From the NCBI RefSeq assembly GCF_003573695.1, contig NC_039361.1, positions 134,696,777 to 134,760,776 of the forward strand: 64,000 bases of DNA. The letters are read 5' to 3'. How positions within the stretch are numbered: position 1 is the first letter of the stretch; each line of letters begins with the position of its first letter. The stretch is from Papaver somniferum. Taxonomy: Eukaryota > Streptophyta > Magnoliopsida > Ranunculales > Papaveraceae. The translations under genes and the position numbers were made by a program. Below, piece after piece: positions 33,306 through 45,130 of the stretch. The notes under the pieces are model-generated. The model had not been told where the DNA came from. It did no database searches and worked only from the letters and a program-made list of their open reading frames with translations.

Positions 33306-34312
33306 AAGGATTTTATTTTATTTTTTTGTGCAAGTTAAAATTCATTCAAATAGCTAACCTAGGGGGTTAGCAACCCTTGCACCTGGCTTAGTAGATCCAT
33401 CTAATATCAAGATATGTCTGACATCAGATACATCTACTTTTAGAGCCTCATCGATACAAAAGGAGGTTGGTTTATCCAACTACAAGTGTTTTGAAATGTT
33501 TTAGCTTCTTTAGCAAGAAAATCAGATGAAATGTTAGTTGTTCTTGGAATAAAGAAAAAACCTAAAAAAATTAGAACAATAAGTAATCTCAAATTTTACT
33601 TCATCCATAATAGTTTGATATTGCCAAAAGATGGAGGAGGGATTTCCATTCAGATAGTGAAAAAGGTTTTTGCAGTCACCTTCAATGCCGAAATTTGATA
33701 AACCCTTTGCTCTTGCCCATTTAGTTGTATAAAGCAGTCCTATTGTCTCTGCCTCTTCTGGAGATGCTGTTGTAATTGGTCCTACTTGTCCTTGCTCAAA
33801 GATCCCTGTATTTACGCAAAATTATGGCATCACCTGCCAGACTGTCATGTGATAACCAAGTTGTATCACAATTAACTTTATGTCGTGAATTATTAGGTGA
33901 CCTCCATGTTATCTTATGTGTGTTATTTCTTGTTCTACCGAGACTATTAATGTTGGTGTTATTCCAGTAATATAAATGTCTTTGTATCTCTTGGCTAATT
34001 GAGAGCTAGTTTTCTGTTTATTTTCAAAAACCTTATCGCATCTTTCTTTCCAAATAAACCAAATATTGGTTATGATGATTTCCAGAGGTAAGATCTTGTT
34101 AGGATGTTCCATCCATACTTTGCAAATTTCCAAGTCTCACTGAATTGGAGTTCTACTGGATTTGGACTGAGTGCCCAGACAGATTGTGCATAAGGATAAT
34201 GAAATAGAGTATGTTTTAAGGTTTCATCAATATCGCATCCTCTAGGACATTTTGGAGAGATATCCGTCATGGATTTAGATATCAGTATCGCATCTAGGCG
34301 AAGCTGGAAACT
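33306..34312 (-). pseudogene. LINE-A: 5'-truncated LINE 3' end with RNase H, inserted next to LINE-B
   Basis: On the minus strand the segment starts around 34312 with the zinc-knuckle-like region (CPRGCDIDETLKHTLFHYPY), then NIWFIWKERCDKVF, then an RNase H-like part (PEEAETIGLLYTTKWARAKG and FGIEGDCKNLFHYLNG, 33600-33790). It ends in an A-rich tail, AAAAAAATAAAATAAAA, at about 33306-33325. Frames are broken in several places. The order, zinc knuckle and RNase H lying upstream of the LINE-B reverse transcriptase, shows this is a separate copy and not one element. No target duplication was found by eye. Confidence 0.75.
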
Positions 34313-35146
34313 AGACTAAGGGGAAGCAAAATTCTAGTAGGGGTAGCAAGAAAGCAAAGTTAGGCTAGCAGGGGTAGCAAGAAAGCAAAGCTAGGCTTGT
34401 AGGAAATTTTGGGCTTTGAAATTAGGCTTGGAAACCCAACGGGGAGGGGTCGGGACTGCGCACCCTTGTTGCTCATTGGATCCGCCACTGATTATTCTAG
34501 GGCCCTGTCGAGTGTAGCTTCAATGAAGTGAATTTGTTACCTTCGCGTTTATTCGACCAGGTAAACTGGTAGGCGGTAGCCCACAAAACCCAAGTCCATC
34601 AGCTCAGTATTATTGACTAGATGAGTGAAAACTGAAAAGGAGTTTGGTTTACGGGATTGCGTTCCAAATCGTTGACAAAGTTTGATCACCCGCCACTAAT
34701 CAGGGGACCTCCACAGATCTAGAAATTTGAGAAAGATATTGCTAGCTCGTATGTTTTTTTTACTCCATAAGGACACCCACAAATTCCAGATAACTACATT
34801 GGTAACTAAAGCATCTATTATGTACAATATTAAGATCTAATTTAGAAGATCAAGCACACCATACCACCACCAGCAGTACCAATCAGCATATTATTGAAGA
34901 AAATTTTGTTCAAGGTTTGTTTGACTTTGAAAGCCTACCAGATTATTATTACACTAATTGATACAAACATGCATGATTTTGATTTGAGTACTGACGCCAT
35001 TTTATGTTGTTTCAATCAAAAGCCATAGCTGACAATTCCAAACCCGGCTGAAATAGGATTAGAAACACATACCAGATTACAGAAGAAAAGGTTTTTAAAA
35101 TTTAATTACTCAATCCTATTAATGACAGCAAAAATAACACCCATCA
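34313..35146. other. Intergenic DNA with a short direct repeat
   Basis: No gene. The phrase AGGGGTAGCAAGAAAGCAAAG occurs twice, at about 34339 and 34372. The rest shows no structure that I can recognise; the last ~100 bp would be the 3' untranslated region of the next gene. Confidence 0.5.
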
Positions 35147-36202
35147 TTAAACCTCATTGCCACCATTTGACCCTAAGCCAGGAAAGTCCATATTCCCAAG
35201 ATCTGGAATCCTTAGCTCGGGAAGAGGAGGTGGTTCAATCTGCGAACAAAAATCTGAAACTATTGATTTAGAATCATTTTCACAGCTACTTTTCCCTTCA
35301 ACAATTCTTTCCCTAACACCCCCAATACCACCACCAGCGATAGCCCCTTTAATCAAATTCCCAACTGACTTAAAAGGGTTTGTAAACTTATTCTTCACCG
35401 TTAATATGAGTGAAACCTCAGATAATTGCCACGCTACCGTAAGCAATATCATAACAGAAAGTAGACAATGAGTTATTGAATTTTGTTTCTGGACTTTCTT
35501 AAGTTCTTTAACTATCTCTTCCATTCCTTTCTCATTTTTCTTCTCTACTTCAACATTGCCTAATATAGAACACGCAGTCTCTTTCGAATCAACGACTGGT
35601 TGTTCTGCTGGCAACTTATTAGTAGAAGACACTTTATCTTCATTTAACAACTCCATCTGTGTATCAACATTTAAAATTACAAGCTTAGGCAAATGCTCTA
35701 GTTGTTTCCTTTTTTCGTTTATTTTAAATAGCTACTCCAAAATAATTCTACAAGAAAACGTTATGCAGCGAAATCAAGTCTCTCGCAAAGCAAGAAATCA
35801 CACTTGACACTCTATTACACTGTGAAGAACATCCGTGCCGAGTGAAACAACCTTTCGGAGAGGCACGGAAACAAATCTCATGGGCCATGGAGTTATCATC
35901 AAACATATTAAGTTAAGTAACTAACTAGTAATTACTCATCTACACAGCAGGGGATTTGAACATACTAACATATTAGTCCTAACAATCAGTAATAAAGCAA
36001 TAATAGATAAGAATTCATCGATTAACCAATAGAAAAACTGAAAAAGAATCCAGATTTTGGATTTGTTTCATACCTGAGGAAGCTCATCATCGCCCCCAGA
36101 TATAACTACTGTTTTACTACTACCACTTCCGTCATCATCGCTGATTTTCTTAACCTCAATGAGAATTTTATTATCATCAGTCATGGCTGCTTCTTTTTCC
36201 AT
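35147..36202 (-). CDS. Uncharacterised plant protein with one predicted membrane span (225 aa)
   Basis: Two exons on the minus strand: 36202-36074 (43 codons, ATG in good context, MEKEAAMTDDNK) and 35695-35147 (182 codons plus stop). The donor is CAG/GTATGA and the acceptor TAGAG/CAT; both keep phase 0. Residues ~1-110 are hydrophilic with a Lys/Glu-rich helix (residues ~99-116). A hydrophobic segment at about 119-141 (HCLLSVMILLTVAWQLSEVS) is the likely membrane span. The C-terminal part has KNKFTNPFKSVGNLIKGA and a Pro-rich, acidic tail. The span followed by QLSEVSLIL recalls a plant-only family of unknown function. No signal peptide is visible. It ends ~480 bp downstream of the CAMTA gene on the same strand. 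Intron 35696-36073. Confidence 0.75.
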
Positions 36203-36678
36203 TTACCCAACAGAGGAATCAAAATAAAGCAGTTTTATCTTCCAATGGAGCAAATGAAACGTGGGATAGTGACACGTGTTGGGTATATTCTGTCGAGGTG
36301 TCATCACGTGTTTATTATTTCAACCTTGATACGCATCTTACACTCTAAATACACCTGTTGATGGAATGTCGTGAGGGAGGTCGAGGAGATTGTAGAGGTG
36401 GTCGATCTGGTCAGATTGTATTGTAGTGCTGCCTCTTATGTATCTTTTCAGTGCCTCCTCAGCACTTTGGGACGGATTTTAATCTTTCATTCAAGAAAAG
36501 AAAAAGAAAAAAAGGTACATATTGATAAGATAAATATTACTCACTTGATTTGGGTACGATAGTGGATTGGTTTTTCTGGTCGGTATGGTTAATACATATC
36601 AGGCTCATTGTAATGTGTATGTACAGAATTTGAAACATTTGGTTTGCGCAAATCAGAGATCATGTGATTACAGATTTG
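36203..36678. other. Intergenic spacer between the two genes
   Basis: Holds the promoter and 5' leader of the membrane-protein gene and the 3' end of the CAMTA gene, both on the minus strand. No TATA box stands out. Short plus-strand frames here are not supported. Confidence 0.5.
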
Positions 36679-39600
36679 CTATAATGGGAACCGAAAGAAA
36701 TCATCATTGTTGTTGGTCTCCATGGAGTCAGAATCGTCTCGAGAAGCTGATGATGTTTCTGTACATGATTCCGCCTGCGCATTAAATTTCAGCAAATTCA
36801 TCAGTGGAGCTGCAATTCTGATTAAATGCAACTGAATAAAGAGCCAATAGAAAAGGGAAGGAAAAAAAAAGACCCGCAAATTGGAATGCTTAATAGAGAA
36901 ATGTAAACTAATGAAATATGGCTATTTTAATCCTACTGTCTGTTCGACTTAGTTCAATTTATGAAATCTATTACAACCCTACCTTAACTTGTTGCCGGTA
37001 GCTTGCAAGGAGGCGGCGGTATTGTCCGCGTGCATCAGGAGAATGGGCCATAGATACCACCCATGAAACAGCTTTTTCAACTGTGACATCAACTTTCTTC
37101 TTTCGGAACACCTTAAGGATGTCTTCATCGTCACTTACATCAGCCAATTCTGTTTCTTGTCGCAATCCACGTAGCCCAACTCTTTTGCGGCGCCACCGTA
37201 ACAAAATCTTTTCAAGAATACCAACGGCCCATCTGAACAACTTCCTCCTCACCTGATGACCTCGGACGTGAGCCTGCCAAAACATATGCATGGATCTTTA
37301 ACAAAAGAGTCATAAAATTATAGGTTAAGATCCCAGAGGCACTTCTCCACACTAAACCTTGACGGATTTATTCTCCAAATAATCGAACATTTTCATTAGA
37401 GGTAAAGCGTACCTGTATAAGAATTATTTTCCGCTTCAATTCTAGAAATGTTCTATGTCGGCTCCAACCACGGTATTTCTTTTGAATAATTACAGCTGCA
37501 TTTTGTAAAACCTGATCACGTAGCTTTGGGAAGGCCATTTTTGATGTGGCTGAAAGTGCAGGGATGTCAGCCGCAGTGATGCCATACTCATGACAAACAG
37601 AAACAAGATCCTCTTTCTGCTTCCTTTTACGAAAAGAATGTGCACGAAAAGCATTTTGTATACGTGCAGCAGCCAGAGCTGCATTCCTCACTGCCTCCAA
37701 AGACTGCCTTAGTGAGCGTTGATCGTCGGTGCAATCAAGGATCCCATTTGAGAGGCTTTCAGCTTCTATCTCTGCCTCTGCCGCACTGAGTCCTTTAGAA
37801 TTATCACTTTCTTCCAGTGTAAGGGATCGAAGATGGCTAGTTAGGGCCAACTCTGAGAGATAACCTGCTACTCCCTTATGTCCTCTAAAAATGGCAATTG
37901 AGCCAGGGGTTTTTCCAACCGGATCTTCTGGCGTAGGATCCGTCACTGCACCGGCAGATGCTCCAGCAACTAGCAGTGCAACGACCATTTCTTCCCTATG
38001 ATGAGAGGGCAATAGTTTTAACAGTTAATGACTTAATGTACAAACAATTTTAATTAACATTCTCTATTTAAGGGTTTGCTCCAATCATGGAGAATCCAAA
38101 AGAACACAAATAGAATACAGTAATTGAACTTTCCACATACACACCTTCCAAAATAGGCTGCATAGTGAAGGGCGGTCCATCCATTGGTGTCACGGAAGTT
38201 AATACCAATCCCAGAACGTAGAATCAGGTTTAATGCCCACTCAAAGCCCAATCCAGCAACCACATGTATTATCTCTTGATCTTTCTTCAAATTAGCAGAA
38301 CCTGGAGTTTCTCCTTCCTTGAATTTGGAGTGAAGCCACTGCGGCAGCTTCTCTTTTAAAAGTTCTTGCAAAAGTGAATCCATGATTCTGGATTCACTCT
38401 CACTGCCAACTAGGACCGCATGTTTCAAGTTTTCCCACAAATATTCATCTGCATTTAATTTTTCGGATGCATTTGTTCTTGAGGTAATACCATCTTCTTT
38501 GTCCGTTGATGGGTAACAAAGAAGCATCTGAACAAATCTGATAAGTAACTGCAGTTCTTCTGCACTCCTCATGCCATCTGTTTTGGGTAGATTATTATTT
38601 TGAATACAGGTCGTTGGATTTGTGCGAAATTCAAACTCTCTTATTTCACTGCAAGCTTCTCGATTACCCACTGTGATACACAGACTGACCTTTCCGGGAG
38701 ATTGTGGAGGAGTGTGGCAACGAAGAACACCTTCTTGAATCAAAGAGACCTGCCCAGGAGTTTGGCGACGAAGAACACCTTCTTGAACAATTTCTACAGG
38801 AACTTCAGTATCACCAAACATACACTTCCATGAATGCTCTGATGAATTACAATGAAATAACCCAGTAATGATGACCTGCATTGAGTAGTTGGATTCTTTT
38901 ACTTTCAGGCATTCAATGAAAATAACAGTTGCTTGAAAGAACAAATATTCCATGCGATAGAGTTTACAGAAATGACTCAAACAGACCTTAGAGAACTCAG
39001 CAGCATAACCCCATTCTGGGGATATTTCTTGAATGCTGAACTTTTGACTCTGTGCAACAGTTAACCTTGATACTACTTCAATAGGAGCAAGCTGAGTCTC
39101 TGCGTCAAACAATGTGCTGTAGCAGTTGGGGTCGGCCTCAAGTGTATTTAATCCATAAGAGTACGAAAAAACTGTAGAATTATCAACTGCAAAAAGCAAG
39201 GAACTTTCTTGGATAGAAGCAGTAGGATAGAAGTTTGAAGCCTCTCCAAATATGGGGATATGAACGTTCCTATTCTGGGTGTTATTACCACTAGGATCTT
39301 GCAACTGGTACAAATATTCTTCATTGTTCTTGTAGGGATCTGTAGTATATTTGTCCCTTTCCGAAGTAGATTGTGGCTTCTCCTGCAAATCATAAACAAC
39401 TTTAGTTTGAAATGGCAAGATAATTTTATCAGTCAAAACAATAATTGGACGACAAGAAAGTGATGTCTGTAAACAGATAAGAACTCCAAGAAATAGGATG
39501 GCTAACCAACCAAACAGAAAAGATGCTATTTAGTAATGCTAGATTCTAAACATGTTCTTACAAGGTACAGAAGTTCAACTAGGAACTTTATCAATTTCCA

Positions 39601-41846
39601 TAATGCAAATTCTTTGCATTCTGCGCATTCACTTACAATTTCACAAGAATGAACAACGTTCTCCCCATAATCTGGTCCAAGTTGTGCAGCTAGAAGTTCA
39701 TCCAGGTCAGACATATTTTGTTGAAGTAAAATTTCTGTATCTGTTGATTTCTCATTCAAATTTTCCACAATTCTTTGTTCTGCTAGACTGCCTTCATCAG
39801 CATCCATCAAACTGCAAATGTCTTCTGGAGAATCCCATTCTTCAAACAGCTTTTCGTCAAGTAAATCGGGAATGAGATCCATGGACCCTGAACTAAATGG
39901 ACTTGGATCTAGGTATGTTCCGTATGACTCACTAACTGCAGAAGCAGCAGCCTGGTTTGGTGCTATTTGGAACCCGGTATTTGAAACAGAGGGAAAGTTC
40001 AGTGTTGAGCTCGACTCTGCACTGCGTCTTCCCTGAAACATATGAAATGTGAGCACTAAATAGCTTTAACTCCAATGTGTAAGACAACTACAGTAGAAGG
40101 TAGAATGTAGCAGTGGCATAAGAAAACCAAACAGTATTCTCAAGCAACGTCCGCGGAAGGTTTCAGTGTGGAAATTTTGAAATCCAATTCCTTGATTTAC
40201 GGTATCCTTTAATGCTTCCATCAATTGGAAGGAAAGGTTTCAATGAATATAAAGTTCAAACCCGAGTTTGCGATTTATGCAGAGAAGAATTATGAAAACA
40301 ATAATGTATGTTGTGTACAAGAGGAAACTATTCCTTAAGTACGCAACATAATATCAGTTCGTGCTGCAGCCTGCGGCGAATGAAGTTAGAATTTGATCTT
40401 AAAAGCAGGTTATCGGGTAGGCATTAAGTAATCTAGCCTTTCTTTTACTTACAAAGGGTTTTCTTATTTCTATGAAACATCGTACAAAGTAAGAACAACA
40501 AATTCAATACCGTATTATTCTGTAAGTAGCATACTGGCATTAGCATATAAAGAGAGTACACCTTGACAAATACTTGATCAAAACGAAAACAAAAAACATG
40601 CAAAATCATCATATCATGCTTTAAGCTGAAAACATGACAAAGGAAAAGAAAAAAAACAGATGGAAAATACATGCAAACAAGGGTAAATGGTTTCCCTATG
40701 AGCTCTCTTTCATATAGTTAGGATATTATACAAACCTCATTGATATCTGTATAGACTCTGTGGTGAACAAGAACTATGTGATGGTATGCCCTACATAAAA
40801 AGAATAAAAAGATATAGCCAACAATTACTACTAAAATAGTAAACAGAAAAGCACAAGTGGTGGCTGATAATTTGACAAAAATTGCACCTTGAAGGTATAG
40901 CTCTAGTCTAAGAAATAAACAATTACAGAACTACCAACAATACATCTTTACTTACTGATCCAGCATCCAATATATTCGCCTACGAAGATTAGGATTCTCC
41001 GCTCCTTGTGCATAATAACAACTCAGAACTTCAACTCCTCCTACCTAACATCACCATCAACATACAGGAACAACATCACTAAGAATTGTGTGATCTAAAC
41101 TAGAAAAATACTCCCTCCCTTTCAAAAAGATAGGCTTGTTTCATGTATAATTTACGCACGAAACAAGCCTATCTTTTTGAAATGGAGGTAGTAATCTTCT
41201 TACAAAAAAAACAACACCAAACCTTGAGTCTTTCATGACCTTCAGCAACAGTTCTACCGGACCTCTTCTTTTTCCAATTATGACCATCTTTACGAAAAGA
41301 CTTGGTCACATTCTTATTGATAAGGAATAATGAACCACCTAATGAGAAAAAAAAATTGCCGTTTCAAGTCTGAACAATACACTCATACGAAGTGGCAAAT
41401 TACACTATTGCAAGATCACGTGCAAACACGATAAACACAAATTTAAGCGACGTTGAACATGAAGCTTACTCTGTGGGTTTTGAGGGACAACTTCAGTAAA
41501 GGGGTAAATCCCATCATGATTCAGTAATATAAATTGGATCTCAACCGGCCTCAGCCAACGAACTTGAGCTTCTTGGATCAGTGTATTAATATCATATTCT
41601 GAATCTAGGGAAAAGTAAATGAAAAAACCTCGATTAATTTATACAATTTGATTATAAACCCTGTGTTAAAAATACAGTCTTTTCCATACAAACCATATTT
41701 TGCTTCAACATTGGTAAGAAAAAAAAAACATCGGTAACAAATTTTAGCGAAAACAGTGAAATAGCAACAACCCATTTCTTGTAAAGCTAAATACATAACC
41801 TAAAAAATACTAAAATTGGAGAGAAAAATATACCTGGATCATTCAT
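36679..41846 (-). CDS. CAMTA4: Calmodulin-binding transcription activator, CAMTA4-like (966 aa, 11 exons)
   Basis: Exons: 41846-41834, 41604-41470, 41338-41223, 41044-40956, 40790-40736, 40032-39637, 39382-38987, 38875-38145, 37995-37413, 37273-36983, 36774-36679; all introns are GT..AG and phases agree. Domains: CG-1 DNA-binding domain ~5-136 (AQVRWLRPVEIQFIL, FRKDGHNWKKK, GHERLKVGG); TIG ~381-487; ankyrin repeats ~598-700 (WTALHYAAYFGR); three IQ motifs ~752-771, 811-830, 834-855; calmodulin-binding helix with RWRRKRVGLRG ~851-877. The start MNDPDSEYDINTL and the tail after KAES fit the CAMTA4 type. CAMTA proteins bind CGCG-type elements in the nucleus and respond to Ca2+/calmodulin in stress and defence. 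Odd: a 16-residue in-frame duplication in TIG (431-446). The last acceptor was chosen because its tail resembles known CAMTA4 ends; an upstream acceptor would give a shorter tail. Confidence 0.93.
41111..41191. mobile_element. 81-bp Stowaway-type MITE in CAMTA intron 3
   Basis: CTCCCTCC...GGAGGTAG with TA on both sides (41109-41110, 41192-41193). The inner arms TTTCAAAAAGATAGGCTTGT and their complement are almost perfect, so the whole unit folds into one hairpin with a short loop around TGTATAATTTACGCAC. Terminus and TA target site fit Stowaway (Tc1/mariner-derived) MITEs. It lies between exons 3 and 4. Confidence 0.9.
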
Positions 41847-42675
41847 TGTATTCCTGAGCCACACAGAATATTTACAGACAGAAAGTTCTTCTGTTAAATG
41901 TCTCTCATTTCAGAATGAAATTTAATCAAAATTAGTAGCTCCATAACTGAAAATTGAATATATATGGTGAGGAAACCGACAGATAAAAAGGAGAGACTTA
42001 ATTATAGTTAGTCTTAAGAAAGAATTAGAAAGGAAAATGACTTGAATCCATCAAACTTCCAAGTCGAATCAAGTTGAGGTCTTCGTCTTGGTAGGTGGTA
42101 ATTATGAAGATTCGCAGAACCATAGTCCACTGAGATGTTTCCAAGTGACTGATTGTTTGAGATCCAACGGTTAAGATGTTTGGGAAGACGAAGGTTGGCG
42201 CCGTCTTCCCTTTTCTCGTGGTAATTGTTTCTTTTTTTATTTGACGAATGAATATTTGTCCCATTGTTACACATCACAAAGTTGGATCCGTTCCACCATG
42301 TGTGCGTCACAGCTTACATGCCTTCCACCTGAACGAGTGTATTTTGTAACATAGGATTTAGTTTTGGTACACAGGATAAGACATTCAAGTTGGACTGTTG
42401 GGATGCTTGAAATTGTGGAATAAGCAGATGCTGGATCAAGCAATTCGTCTCCAGTAAGTGGTGACAGTTGAAGATGAGTGGAAGAGTAGGGAAGTGGAAA
42501 ATCATGGTTGAACCAGTTCCGCATTGCAAGGGAAATTTGGTTGATTGCCAAACCACTACTTCATTTACTCTTTCAACCGCCAACACCACTTACTCACATT
42601 TCCCATCGTGGATGTATTGCTACATCGCCCGTGTTGTAGACCGCCAGACCAAAACCCTAGTGAATATCCCCAACA
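41847..42675. other. Upstream region of the CAMTA gene
   Basis: Should hold the 5' untranslated region and core promoter on the minus strand. No unambiguous TATA box was found. Minus-strand frames at 42014-42310 and 42267-42589 and the plus-strand frame 42468-42680 overlap one another, have no recognised domain and no clear splice structure, so I leave them as unproven. Confidence 0.45.
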
Positions 42676-44742
42676 TGTGACATGATTGATGTCTCATGTG
42701 AAGTCTGCTTTGCAGACAAGTATTTATTTGGTCAATCATTGACTTGGTTGGACCGTCAGTCTTAGCCTGACGAGTTGAGCATGATTCTCAATGACAAATA
42801 TGACGTGTTCTGTGACTCATCACTATGATGAATTAAGCATAAAGTGTCTGCTGGGAAAATAATGATGCTTAGACATTGAGTCTGATGGGTTATTTATAAT
42901 AGTGACATATCATCGTGTCGGCTGAGGCATCAATGATACTCGAATGATTTGGATTAAGAGTAAAGGTATGATGCGATTGTTGAATCGATCATAAACCAAT
43001 ATTTATTTTGATGTGTCAAGCATTTGACAAGAAATCAGATATTTCTAAGTTATTATAGAATATTCATCCTCGATCCACCATGTCATGAGTAATTGAGCGA
43101 AGTAAAGAGATCATAATATTAAAATATTGGTAGAGAGATCAATGAAATATAGGATGATCAGCCAATTGGATGGTCGATCAGTGAGATATTAGATGATCAA
43201 CCAATGAAATACCGAATGATCGACCAATAAAATATTGGGTGATCGACCAATTGGATGATCGACCAAATGTTGCTTCTCAATTAGACAGATGAGCAATAAA
43301 AAGTTGATAGAAGACCAAACATTAAATATCCAATTAAATTAATTAAATTAGTATTGATAACTTTATCAACATGAAAATCATTGATGTTCAGACCTAATTA
43401 GAGTTAGCATCAACTATGAAACCCTAATTTAGGAAGTTCTGGATCCAGGAGATGGAGGACCATCTTATATGGGTAGAGAGACCGACCGACCAATGGGTAT
43501 GAGGACTAGCCATTGGTGGTAGTGGGACCAGCTAGGCAGTATATGGATGATTGTCGAATTGATGTAAAGGGGACTAATCAAAATGGAGGATTAATCAAAT
43601 TGATGATTAATTAATATAATTACTTAATGAATGGGTGAGACTGGCCATGGTGGTGCATGTGTCACCATATCAACTATCAACCATCCCTGAGAATTTTAGT
43701 AGTTTTGGGTGGTCATTCGGGCATTATTTTGTATTTTTTGGAAGAGTTTAATCTTGACTCAAACTCTTGATTGTGCTCGAATGAGGAAGTAGAATTTTCG
43801 CTCTAAAGACCAATATTTAGAAATATTAATATTTAAATATATTACATGGTGTAAAGACCTATTGGTTGCGGGACCACTTGCTTTATTAATTATATGGTGA
43901 ATTGAGCAATATTTGACAAGATATGAAAAATCAAGCTTCACTTGAACGAGAAAGTCATGGATTAAGGAAATAATAATAGTAACATTAAAATAATAAAAAA
44001 GGACCTAAATCCATTTTTTTAAATTAGTTTATTTATTTTCTCTCTCCTGCTTTCCTCCTTTAATGAGTTTTCCATATCCTTTTGTCCATGTTTTTGGGTG
44101 CTTCTTTGAATATTATTACTAAATAGACCCGTGTTATTTTATCGGGGCTTACTCGATGGTGGTCCGTACGCCCGAAAGACAAATACCCATTACTAACCAA
44201 TGGAATTCATCTGAGAAAAGCCGTGGATTGAAGTATCAAAATATTATGGTGAAAATAAAATATTTTCTAGGAATTCAATTGATGAATATAATATTATAAT
44301 TAATTAATTAATTAGTCGCTTTATACTAGCAGGCAATCTGTCTAGGAGCATTAAATTGATTCGAGAATCAAGGTATGAGATGGTAGAAGCATCGTACTCG
44401 TTCTGAATGCTTAATCCGTATAATCTGGTAACACCTGAAGGGGAATAATACGACCAATACTAGTTACATCCTAGAGACATTAGTGATTTATACTAGTGGT
44501 CGATACATCTAGGAGTTGTAAAATTATTTTTGATTTTATACAGAAGTGGATACCGAATTGCGAAGTATAAATGATGAAATATGTAAAATATTGAAAACTC
44601 AACTGAGAAATTTTAATATTGTCGTTACATATTTATGCTCTGAAGAAGCTAAATGATCAATCGGAGATCACCATAAAAGAAGCTTTTATATCTAAACTAT
44701 AAAATAATCAATTTCATACATTCTTTTGAAATTGGGCCAGAA
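42676..44742. repeat. AT-rich unclassified repeat region
   Basis: No coding sequence. At about 43130-43275 a run of degenerate ~25-bp words of the type GATGATCGACCAATGAAATAT is repeated six to seven times. The part 44100-44560 (CGTACGCCCGAAAGACAAAT, TTTATACTAGCAGGCAATCT) has the feel of LTR or other interspersed repeat sequence but I could not find matching termini. A (TTAA)n run lies near 44300. Confidence 0.4.
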
Positions 44743-45130
44743 ATATAAAAAAAGGTCATTTAATGTTCGGTACCCAGCAAATGTTCAACACCTAGGTTTG
44801 GTACCCAACATTTAGAATATTAAGGGTTGTTACCTAGATCCGACATTGACCGTCAAAGTCAACGTAATCCATATTTATTTTCTGAAATTATTTATTAAAA
44901 ATTAATATAAATTTACAAAATTATCCTTAGAAATAAGAGCCCTAGTTTCTTCTTCTCGGGTATTCAATCTATAACCGCCACCTAATCCCACTTACAACAC
45001 AAAAATTAGGTCGAGAAATTCTCATTAGTTCAAAAATTTCCTTGTCACTGCAAATATCTCTTTCTCTCCAGAATGCACCAAAAGTTCACTTCCGGCTGCT
45101 ATGGAACTAATGAATACTGGCCAAGGGTTG

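Noticed and set aside
35147..35692. Single-exon start at 35692
   Set aside because: The codon there is TTG, not ATG. A proper ATG exon with matching phase lies at 36074-36202.
42014..42589. Minus-strand ORFs upstream of CAMTA as extra 5' exons or a separate gene
   Set aside because: The CAMTA protein is complete from the ATG at 41846. These frames overlap, lack domains and have no convincing splice links.
42676..44742. Solo LTR with TGTGACATG start
   Set aside because: A TG start can be guessed but no matching CA end with a target duplication was found, so I left it as an unclassified repeat.
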